The notes under the pieces: model-generated | Seen by the model: the letters and a program-made list of their open reading frames with translations, nothing else | What the model was told of the DNA's origin: nothing | Databases searched by the model: none | In this document: positions 6,064 through 12,606 of the stretch, one piece after another | Numbering within the stretch: the stretch's first letter is position 1 | How the letters are laid out: the number at the start of each line of letters is the position of its first letter | Position numbers and translations under genes: made by a program | NCBI GenBank assembly: GCA_964557205.1 | Contig: CAZKZI010000049.1 | Location: 1-19,268, forward strand | Reading direction: 5' to 3' | DNA length: 19,268 bases | Source: JAQVQN01 sp964557205 | Lineage (GTDB): Bacteria > Verrucomicrobiota > Kiritimatiellia > RFP12 > UBA1067

Positions 6064-7407
6064 ATGACCACTATCCGATCACCATACATGTTCCGCGGCG
6101 GCATCCATCCCGCCTATCACAAAGAGCTTGCCGCCGGCGCGGCCATCCGCGAGCTGCCGACCCCGGCGCGTCTTGTTGTGCCTATGTCACAGCATCTGGG
6201 CGCACCGGCCAAACCTGTGGTCAAGGTCGGCGACATGGTCAAGGCCGGTCAACTGATCGGCGAGCAGAACGGCTTTATATCGGCGGCGGTACACGCGCCG
6301 ACCGGCGGCAAGATCGCCGCCATAGAAAATACTGTTTCGGCCTCGGGGCGCGTCTGCGCGGCAGTGGTGATTGAGACCGACGATTCTGCAGAGCGCCAGA
6401 CCATGCCTGCGTTGACGGAGTGGCGCAGCGTTGACCGCAAAGAGCTGGTGGCACGTATCGGCGAGGCCGGAGTGGTCGGCATGGGCGGCGCGGGTTTTCC
6501 CACGCGTGTAAAGCTTTCGCCGCCGTCTGACAAGCCGATCGATACAGTGATCCTCAACGGCGCCGAGTGCGAGCCCTACCTGACCGCTGACCACCGCATG
6601 ATGGTCGAGCGCGCCCGTGAGATACGTGACGGCGCGGAGATCATCTGGCACATTCTGGGGGCTAAGAGTTTGCGTGTGGCTATTGAGGACAACAAGCCGG
6701 ATGCCATCGCCGCCATGGGAAAAGCGTTTGCTGATATGGACGGGGACGTGGCGGTGACCGTGCTCAAGACCAGTTATCCGCAGGGTTCGGAAAAACAGCA
6801 GATATACTCCGTGACCGGGCGCGAGGTTCCGCGCGGCGGGTTGCCGATGGATGTCGGCTGCGTGGTTGAGAACATCAGCACGGCTTTTGCGGTATATGAG
6901 GCGATACTGCTCGGGGAGCCGCTGACGCGGCGCGTAATTTCTGTCACCGGTGACGCCGTGGAGCGGCCCTCGAACCTGTTGGCTCCGTACGGGACGCTGT
7001 ACTCTGAACTCGTAGCCGCCTGCGGCGGCGTCAAAGGCAAGGCCGCAAAAGTCATCTCCGGCGGTCCGATGATGGGGTTTACGGTCAGCTCGCTTGATGT
7101 GCCGACCGGCAAGACCGCCTCGGGGCTGCTGCTGCTTTCGGCCAGCCAGATCACCGGCTTCACATCGCAGGCCTGCATCTCCTGCGGACGTTGTGTGGAT
7201 GCCTGTCCGATGCGCTTGGCGCCTGCGGAATTGAGCCAGTTTATTGAAGCCGACGATATCGAGGGCGCGGAGGGTGTTGCGCTCATGGATTGCATCGAGT
7301 GCGGCTCATGCGCGTTCGTCTGTCCCGCGCGGCGTCCGCTGGTGCACCACATGCGGCGCGGCAAGGCGGTGGTGATGGCCAGACGCGCGGCTGCCAGGCG
7401 CGGGTAA
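6064..7407 (+). CDS. rnfC: Rnf complex NADH-binding subunit RnfC
   Basis: RnfC is the peripheral subunit that binds FMN and NAD(H) and carries two [4Fe-4S] clusters. Its 447 residues show an N-terminal barrel-sandwich region (VKVGDMVKAGQLIGEQ, VHAPTGGKI, about 50-90) and the NADH/FMN-binding GMGGAGFPTRVKL (139-151). ILNGAECEPYLTADHR (163-178) and the SYPQGSEKQQ segment (237-246) follow. Two cluster motifs close the protein: Cys371/374/377/381 (CISCGRCVDACP) and Cys410/413/416/420 (CIECGSCAFVCP). The long C-terminal extension of proteobacterial RnfC is absent. It starts 20 bp after rnfB. The gap contains a T7 run and no ribosome binding site. Confidence 0.96.
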   Translation: MTTIRSPYMFRGGIHPAYHKELAAGAAIRELPTPARLVVPMSQHLGAPAKPVVKVGDMVKAGQLIGEQNGFISAAVHAPTGGKIAAIENTVSASGRVCAAVVIETDDSAERQTMPALTEWRSVDRKELVARIGEAGVVGMGGAGFPTRVKLSPPSDKPIDTVILNGAECEPYLTADHRMMVERAREIRDGAEIIWHILGAKSLRVAIEDNKPDAIAAMGKAFADMDGDVAVTVLKTSYPQGSEKQQIYSVTGREVPRGGLPMDVGCVVENISTAFAVYEAILLGEPLTRRVISVTGDAVERPSNLLAPYGTLYSELVAACGGVKGKAAKVISGGPMMGFTVSSLDVPTGKTASGLLLLSASQITGFTSQACISCGRCVDACPMRLAPAELSQFIEADDIEGAEGVALMDCIECGSCAFVCPARRPLVHHMRRGKAVVMARRAAARRG

Positions 7408-7417
7408 GTAACCACGA

Positions 7418-8479
7418 ATGAACACCAATATGAAACCTGAAGAATCTAAAGACCTGTACATCATCAGCTCATCGCCTCACACGCATTCCGGCGCGTCGGT
7501 GGAGCGCATCATGCTGGACGTGGTGATCGCGCTCATGCCGGCCTTGGCAGCCTCGCTATGGTTTTTCCGGTGGGATGCTTTGCGCTTGATCGCTGTATGT
7601 GTGGCCACCTGCCTGTTGGCCGAGTGGGGCAGCCGCAAAGCCATGCGGCGCGCCAACTCGCTCTCCGATTTCAGTGCGGCGGTCACGGGCTTGTTGTTGG
7701 CCTTTAACCTGCCACCGGCTTTGCCGACATGGATGGCTGTGGCCGGTTCGCTCTTCGCGATTGTGGTGGCCAAGCAGGTTTTTGGCGGGCTGGGCTACAA
7801 TCCCTTCAATCCTGCGTTGGCCGGCCGCGCGTTCATGCTGATCTCCTTCACCGGAGCGATGACCACATGGAGCGCGTCGGAGTGGCTACAGAAGGTGCGG
7901 TATGCTTCCGCCGCCGCCGCCACCAAAGCCACGGAGACGGTGGTTGACGCAGCCACTTTTGCCACTCCGTTGGGTTATGCGAAAGAAGCCCTCAAGGCCG
8001 GCAAAGGGCTTCCGCTGTTTGATTTTGACCTTTCACTGCTGCAGGATTTCTTTTTGGGCAATGTCAACGGCTGCATCGGCGAGACCTCGGCCTTGGCACT
8101 GCTGATTGGCGCGACCTATCTGCTAGTGCGCAAGGTCATCACCTGGCATATCCCGGTGGCTTATCTTCTAACCGTGCTGGTTTACGCGGCGGTATTGCGT
8201 CTGGCCGCGCCGGCCACGGCGCTGCCGCCGTTGGTGCACCTGCTCTCCGGCGGGCTGATGCTCGGCGCGTTCTTCATGGCGACGGACATGGTTACCACGC
8301 CGGTCACGCGGCGAGGCATGCTGGTGTTCGGCATCGGCTGCGGCATCATCACCATGCTGATCCGCACGGTCAAGAGCGGCGCCTATCCCGAGGGGGTCAG
8401 TTTCGCGATTCTTATCATGAACGCCTTCACGCCGCTGATCAACCGCGCCACCCGCAACCGCGTCTTCGGCGCAAAATGA
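7418..8479 (+). CDS. rnfD: Rnf complex membrane flavin subunit RnfD
   Basis: RnfD is an integral membrane subunit with covalently bound FMN, related to NqrB. The 353 residues begin with the typical SSPHTHSGASVERIMLDVV and contain SLSDFSAAVTGLLLAFNLPP, GGLGYNPFNPALAGRAF, GCIGETSALALLIGATYLL and FMATDMVTTPVT. Multiple hydrophobic helices are visible. The probable FMN-carrying threonine is Thr183 in the FATPL motif. ATG 7418 lies 10 bp after rnfC, but ATG 7430 (MKPEESKDLY) is an equally good start because homologues begin close to it. The bases around 7418 look like a decayed tandem repeat (CACGAATGAA / CACCAATATGAA). No clear ribosome binding site is seen. Confidence 0.95.
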   Translation: MNTNMKPEESKDLYIISSSPHTHSGASVERIMLDVVIALMPALAASLWFFRWDALRLIAVCVATCLLAEWGSRKAMRRANSLSDFSAAVTGLLLAFNLPPALPTWMAVAGSLFAIVVAKQVFGGLGYNPFNPALAGRAFMLISFTGAMTTWSASEWLQKVRYASAAAATKATETVVDAATFATPLGYAKEALKAGKGLPLFDFDLSLLQDFFLGNVNGCIGETSALALLIGATYLLVRKVITWHIPVAYLLTVLVYAAVLRLAAPATALPPLVHLLSGGLMLGAFFMATDMVTTPVTRRGMLVFGIGCGIITMLIRTVKSGAYPEGVSFAILIMNAFTPLINRATRNRVFGAK

Positions 8480-8493
8480 CAGAAACATAGAAC

Positions 8494-8537
8494 AGTGAAG
8501 AGTGAAATAAGGGATAGGTAAACGGTAAGCGGTAAAA
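8494..8537 (+). repeat. Heptamer repeat array between rnfD and rnfG
   Basis: Seven-base units follow one another here: AGTGAAG (8494), AGTGAAA (8501), then GGTAAAC (8517), GGTAAGC (8524) and GGTAAAA (8531). This 44-bp array fills much of the 119-bp rnfD-rnfG gap. The unit length matches the arrays flanking the remnant in the rnfA-rnfB gap, but the unit sequence differs. Confidence 0.6.
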
Positions 8538-8578
8538 GAGAAGAATCTGCTAAGGGTAATTTTTGAGCACCTGCTTGA

Positions 8579-8595
8579 TTTTTGGAAACCAAAAA
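8579..8595 (+). promoter_or_regulatory. Short hairpin just before the rnfG start
   Basis: TTTTTGG (8579-8585), a 3-base loop (AAA), then CCAAAAA (8589-8595) form a perfect 7-bp stem that ends 3 bases before ATG 8599. If formed, it would cover the initiation region of rnfG and could tune its translation. It is A/T rich and could be fortuitous. Confidence 0.35.
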
Positions 8596-8598
8596 GAC

Positions 8599-9141
8599 AT
8601 GAAAGACACAATTAAACTTATTTTTGTACTGACAATAATCTGCGCTGTCAGCTCGGCGCTATTGGCTACGGTTTACAGCAAGACCAAAGACCCGATCGCG
8701 GCAGCTTTAGAGCTGCGAACCGCCAACGCGGCCGCCGGAGTCATGCCCGCAGGTGTCTCGACGCCGGAGAAACGTGAGATTGGCGGTGTTGTTCTGTTTG
8801 TGGCCGCCAAGGACGGCGCGCCGGCGGGCGTGGCGTTGGAAGGCCGCTCGAATAACGGCTATGGCGGCGAGATCGTGCTGATGGTCGGCATCAGCGCTGA
8901 CGGCAAACTGGTGAATTATCAGAAGCTGGTTGCCAGCGAGACCCCGGGTCTGGGCACCAAGATGGAGTCCGACGCCTTCCGCAGGCCTCTGCTGGGCCGG
9001 CCGGTCGGCACCGACTGGCGCGTAAAAAAAGACGGCGGAGATGTGGATGCCATCACCGCCGCGACGATCTCCTCGCGTGCGGTGATGGAGTGCATCCGCG
9101 ATGCCATTGCCAAATACGAGTGTGTTGCCGACCGACTATAA
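8599..9141 (+). CDS. rnfG: Rnf complex flavin subunit RnfG
   Basis: RnfG is a membrane-anchored, externally facing subunit with FMN joined by a phosphoester bond, related to NqrC. The 180 residues show one N-terminal membrane helix (about 6-25) followed by an FMN-binding domain with GYGGEIVLMVGIS, ASETPGLGTKM and DAITAATISSRAV. The FMN-linked residue is predicted to be Thr156. ATG 8599 is chosen because family members begin with a similar MKDxIKL phrase. A TTG at 8563 has a better-placed AAGGG (8552-8556) but would add 12 residues of unlikely sequence. It is the last rnf gene here. The next gene is not rnfE. Confidence 0.93.
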   Translation: MKDTIKLIFVLTIICAVSSALLATVYSKTKDPIAAALELRTANAAAGVMPAGVSTPEKREIGGVVLFVAAKDGAPAGVALEGRSNNGYGGEIVLMVGISADGKLVNYQKLVASETPGLGTKMESDAFRRPLLGRPVGTDWRVKKDGGDVDAITAATISSRAVMECIRDAIAKYECVADRL

Positions 9142-9142
9142 T

Positions 9143-9170
9143 TTGACACCAGAGGCACGGACGTGATAAA
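9143..9170 (+). promoter_or_regulatory. Possible promoter downstream of rnfG
   Basis: A perfect -35 box TTGACA (9143-9148) and GATAAA (9165-9170, four of six -10 matches) are separated by 16 bp in the 35-bp gap between rnfG and the methyltransferase gene. If used, transcription would start about at the GTG 9177 start, which would favour ATG 9195 as the true translation start. This suggests the methyltransferase group is transcribed separately from rnf. Confidence 0.35.
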
Positions 9171-9176
9171 GTTCAA

Positions 9177-10028
9177 GTGAAATTGGACTTTTTCATGCGT
9201 AAACCCTCTAACAGACAATCCAGGCGTGAAATCATCCATTCCTTGCCGTTGCGGCGCGAGGTCAATGCGGTGTTGCATTTCATGCAGGCATCCGAGCAGC
9301 GGGTCAGAGTGGGGCTTGACATCGGCTTCACTCACGCGGGTGTCAGTCAACTTTTCAGCCAACGCGGCGGCTATTGGGTCAGTGTCGAGCCCACTGTGCA
9401 GCGCCGCAATCTGGTGGCCACGGTGCTGGGGGAAGACCGGGTTTTATGTTCGGGCGCGGCTGGCGAACTTCCTTTTGAGGATAAGCAGTTCGATGTCGTT
9501 GTTTTGGCTCATGGCATGTTGACCGGAGGCGATATGACTGAAAACACGGTCAGGGAGTGCCACCGTGTGCTTAAAACCGGCGGGATTTTTATGCTGACGG
9601 CAGAATACCGAAAAAGATTCGGTCTGGCGGCCATGTTTAACCGTCAGCGTCTGGTCGCAGGTGCCGGGGCGAGTTATAGCGAGGCGGATATCTTCCGCTT
9701 GCTTAAAGACGGATTCGACGTGCTGGGATTCCGTTATTCCTGCCGTTTCTGGGTGCAGCTTGTGCGCCAGTGGGTTTACCACCGCCGGTGGTCAGGCGGC
9801 CACAGGCCGGGAAGCATATGGGTGACGCTGCTGTATGGCCTGGCTCAGGTCGCGGACGCACTGTTGCTGTTTTGGACGCGCGGCCACCAGATGACCGTCT
9901 ATGCGCGCCGCAAGGGTTGGCGCAGCAAAAACGTGAAGGTGCTGGGTTCCTCCACGCCGGTTTCCGATGCCATACTATTCGACCCGCTGCGCGACAGACG
10001 GCAGCCTTCCTTCGTCAAATTCAAATAG
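9177..10028 (+). CDS. SAM-dependent class I methyltransferase
   Basis: The 283-residue protein has a class I methyltransferase layout. Motif I is VGLDIGFTHAG (45-55), with an unusual FTHAG turn in place of the common GxGxG. A GGYWVSVEPT strand follows at 64-73. LPFEDKQFDVVVLAHGML (98-115) is the motif II region, and ECHRVLKTGGIFMLTAEYR (127-145) is the post-II segment typical of Methyltransf_11 proteins. The C-terminal third is basic and has one hydrophobic stretch (about 213-233, WVTLLYGLAQVADALLLFW), which suggests membrane association and perhaps a lipid or cell-wall precursor substrate; the substrate cannot be read from sequence. The GTG start at 9177 has no ribosome site; ATG 9195 is an alternative. 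It occupies the position where rnfE would be expected and is followed 16 bp later by the Sel1 gene. Confidence 0.75.
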   Translation: MKLDFFMRKPSNRQSRREIIHSLPLRREVNAVLHFMQASEQRVRVGLDIGFTHAGVSQLFSQRGGYWVSVEPTVQRRNLVATVLGEDRVLCSGAAGELPFEDKQFDVVVLAHGMLTGGDMTENTVRECHRVLKTGGIFMLTAEYRKRFGLAAMFNRQRLVAGAGASYSEADIFRLLKDGFDVLGFRYSCRFWVQLVRQWVYHRRWSGGHRPGSIWVTLLYGLAQVADALLLFWTRGHQMTVYARRKGWRSKNVKVLGSSTPVSDAILFDPLRDRRQPSFVKFK

Positions 10029-10044
10029 TCAGGGATTATCGCGC

Positions 10045-11493
10045 ATGAGGTTGACGCTTCTGGTCATATTGTGCCTGCATGTGTTTTGCGTTTTGCGGTC
10101 CGAGGAATCCCCGGGACAGGTCAAGGCTTCGGTGGAGCGCTTTATCAATTCGCGTGCGGCAGGCAGTGTTGACGAGTTTTTTGCCGCGGCGCAGCGAGTC
10201 AGAGCACTGGCCGAGGCCGGGCAACCCTTCTTCCGGTTTCTGCTTGCGGTTTATTCCGGACAAGAGCCTTTGTGCGAGCTGCCGGAAAAGACGCGCGCGC
10301 GTTATCTCTCGGAAGGGCGTCCGCTGATTCTCAAACACGCCGAAGAGGGCAATGCGCTGGCGCAGTACCTGCTGGGGCTGGATTGCCAGACCTACATGCA
10401 GCGACCGGAGGACGCGCGCGACTGGTTCGAACAGGCGGCCAGCCAGAACCAGCCACTGGCCTTGAACAGTCTCGGGTTGCTCTACTATCTCGGAGCTGGC
10501 CTGCCGCAGGACTTCGAACAGGCGAGCGGCTATTTCCGGCGGGCCACGATGCTGGGCGACAGCAACGGCGAATACAACTTGGCCACCATGTATGCGCACG
10601 GCCACGGTGTGCCTCGGGATGATGGCATGGCGCTGCACCTTTACACGCGCGCGGCCGGCAAGGGCCATTCCAACGCGATGAACAACCTTGGGTGGTTCTA
10701 TCAGGAGGGGCGCGGTGTGGAGCGGGATTTGGAGAAAGCCGCGCGCTGGTACCGTTGTTCGGCGGAAAGGGGTAATCCCGACGGGCAGTTCAACTACGGG
10801 TTCATGCTTGCGCGCGGCATGGGGGTGCCGCGCGACATCCGCAAGGCGGGTCTCTGGTATGCGCGGGCCGCCGGTCAGGGTCATGTCGAGGCGCAGGTAC
10901 ATATCGGTGTGCTATACCGTGACGGGCTGGGGGTGAAGCAGGATCACCTCAAGGCTATGGCCTGGTTCGCGAAGGCGGCAGAACACAAACACGCCACGGC
11001 GCAGTATTATATCGGCCAGATGTATGAGCAGGGTCGCGGGGTGCCGCAGGATGCAGAGCGCGCCTTCCGTTGGTACAGCAAAGCGGCGGAGCAGGATAAT
11101 CCTCACGCCTGGAACGCCTTGGGCCACATGTATTACCGCGGCAAGTTTGTGGACAAGGATTACGCCAAAGCCGAGCATTTTTACCGGCGCGCGGCAGAGG
11201 CGGGCATGCCCGAGGCCCAGAACAATCTGGGGATGCTTTATGTGCGGGGGGAGGGTGTGCCGCAGGATCACGGGCAGGCGGCTGAGTGGTTCGCCAAGGC
11301 CCACGCCAAGGGCTTGCCGGACGCAGCCTACAATCTGGCGCTGTTGCATGAATACGGTAAAGGTGTAAAGCTCAGTCATATAAGTGCCGTGGAGTTATGC
11401 AAACAGGCTGCGCGGCAGGGACATGTCGGTGCCACCGAATGGCTGGTGAGCAACGGTTATACGGCGTGGGCGAATGAGGGCGGCGATAAATAA
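10045..11493 (+). CDS. Secreted Sel1-repeat (TPR-like) protein
   Basis: This 482-residue protein starts with a signal peptide (MRLTLLVILCLHVFCVLRSEE) and an unassigned segment (about 25-102). About ten Sel1-like repeats of 36 residues fill residues 103-460, and a partial repeat ends it. Repeat hallmarks are A-x-NNLGxxY-x-x-GxGVPxDxxxAxxWYxxAAxxG; clear examples begin near 209, 317 and 389. Sel1 repeats form an alpha solenoid that binds proteins and is often found in envelope or signalling scaffolds; there is no catalytic domain. ATG 10045 is chosen for the signal peptide and for AGGG at 10031-10034; an earlier GTG-type frame overlapping the methyltransferase is not credible. It is probably cotranscribed with the methyltransferase. 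Confidence 0.88.
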   Translation: MRLTLLVILCLHVFCVLRSEESPGQVKASVERFINSRAAGSVDEFFAAAQRVRALAEAGQPFFRFLLAVYSGQEPLCELPEKTRARYLSEGRPLILKHAEEGNALAQYLLGLDCQTYMQRPEDARDWFEQAASQNQPLALNSLGLLYYLGAGLPQDFEQASGYFRRATMLGDSNGEYNLATMYAHGHGVPRDDGMALHLYTRAAGKGHSNAMNNLGWFYQEGRGVERDLEKAARWYRCSAERGNPDGQFNYGFMLARGMGVPRDIRKAGLWYARAAGQGHVEAQVHIGVLYRDGLGVKQDHLKAMAWFAKAAEHKHATAQYYIGQMYEQGRGVPQDAERAFRWYSKAAEQDNPHAWNALGHMYYRGKFVDKDYAKAEHFYRRAAEAGMPEAQNNLGMLYVRGEGVPQDHGQAAEWFAKAHAKGLPDAAYNLALLHEYGKGVKLSHISAVELCKQAARQGHVGATEWLVSNGYTAWANEGGDK

Positions 11494-11510
11494 TTACATT
11501 GTGAATTATA

Positions 11511-12548
11511 ATGAAAATGTCTGCCAATATACGTTTGCCGGCCGAGTGGGAGGAGCAGAGCGGCGTGCAGCTCACCTGGCCGCACGCGGACACGGACTGG
11601 CGCGAAATGCTCGACGAGGTGACGCCCTGCTTTGTAGCTATCGCCCGAGAGATCGCCGCGCGTGAAAGGCTTTTGGTCGTCTGCCGTGATGTTGATGAGG
11701 CGTTCGGCCAGCTTGGCGCTGACGCGAACCGCGAAAACCTCTGTTTGTGCGCTATATCCTCGAACGACACGTGGGCGCGCGATCATGCCGGGATCAGTGT
11801 TTTCGTCGACGGCAAGCCAGCGCTGTTTGATTTCGCTTTCAACGGCTGGGGCATGAAGTTCGCGGCGAACCTCGACAACCAGATCACGCGAAAGCTGGTG
11901 CAGCGGAAAGTTTTCGCGGATGAAGTGCGTTACCGCAACATGCTGCACCTCGTGTTGGAAGGCGGCAGCATCGAGTCCGACGGACAAGGCGCGATCCTGA
12001 CCACCAAGACCTGCCTGCTTTCGCCGAACCGCAACGACCATTATACTAAAGAGGAAATGGACGAAGTTTTAAAGCAGGCTTTAGGCGCAAAAAGGGTGTT
12101 GTGGTTACAGCACGGTTATCTGGCCGGCGATGACACCGACAGCCATGTCGATGTCCTGGCGCGTTTCTGCACTCCGAACACGATCGCCTATGTGTCATGC
12201 GATGACCAGGCTGACGAACACTACGAGTCTTTGAAAATGATGGAGGCCGAGTTGCGGGCCTTCCGCGCATTGGACGGACATCCTTATGCGCTGATCGCGT
12301 TACCGATGGCTGACTGCGTGATCGATGATAGCCAGCGCCTGCCCGCCACCTACGCCAATTTTCTGATCATCAACGGCGCGGTGCTGATGCCGACTTACGC
12401 TTCGCCCAAAGACACGGTTGCGCGCGACCGTCTGCAACAGGCGTTTCCTGACCGCGAGATTGTCGACATCGACTGTCGCCCGCTGATCAGGCAGCACGGT
12501 TCCCTGCACTGCGTCACCATGCAGTATCCTGCGGGGTTTCTGCTTTAG
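11511..12548 (+). CDS. aguA: Agmatine deiminase family protein
   Basis: This enzyme belongs to the guanidine-group hydrolases (PAD_porph family). The usual member converts agmatine to N-carbamoylputrescine and ammonia in putrescine synthesis. The 345 residues carry the catalytic set: NDTWARD (Asp91), EGGS (Glu150), DTDSHVD (His212) and GSLHCVT (Cys334 nucleophile). The N-terminal PAEWEEQSGVQLTWPH is also typical. There is no signal peptide, which favours a cytoplasmic agmatine enzyme over a secreted peptidyl-arginine deiminase. The partner amidase gene (aguB), often next to aguA, is absent here. ATG 11511 or ATG 11517 could start; neither has a Shine-Dalgarno sequence. It begins 17 bp after the Sel1 gene. 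Confidence 0.9.
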   Translation: MKMSANIRLPAEWEEQSGVQLTWPHADTDWREMLDEVTPCFVAIAREIAARERLLVVCRDVDEAFGQLGADANRENLCLCAISSNDTWARDHAGISVFVDGKPALFDFAFNGWGMKFAANLDNQITRKLVQRKVFADEVRYRNMLHLVLEGGSIESDGQGAILTTKTCLLSPNRNDHYTKEEMDEVLKQALGAKRVLWLQHGYLAGDDTDSHVDVLARFCTPNTIAYVSCDDQADEHYESLKMMEAELRAFRALDGHPYALIALPMADCVIDDSQRLPATYANFLIINGAVLMPTYASPKDTVARDRLQQAFPDREIVDIDCRPLIRQHGSLHCVTMQYPAGFLL

Positions 12549-12567
12549 ACGCAGCGGTGCTGCGTCT
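12547..12567. terminator. Hairpin at the convergent gene junction
   Basis: AGACGCAGC (12547-12555), loop GGT, then GCTGCGTCT (12559-12567) form a perfect 9-bp stem that begins within the aguA stop codon. The GH95-like gene converges from the other side and ends 40 bp away. There is no proper T-run on either strand, so termination efficiency is uncertain. A related partial repeat, GCGTCTC, recurs just downstream (12571-12577). Confidence 0.45.
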
Positions 12568-12606
12568 CTTGCGTCTCCGCGTTAACATCCCCGATTCCAG
12601 CGCAAC

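Noticed and set aside
8563..8598. TTG start for rnfG with a well-placed AAGGG
   Set aside because: The added 12 residues do not resemble RnfG N-termini, and the membrane anchor begins naturally after ATG 8599. It cannot be fully excluded.
11490..11509. ATAATT...AATTAT inverted repeat before aguA
   Set aside because: It is only 6 bp of A/T pairs with an 8-base loop in a very AT-rich spot and is likely to occur by chance. A TATAAT overlapping the start codon has no -35 partner.
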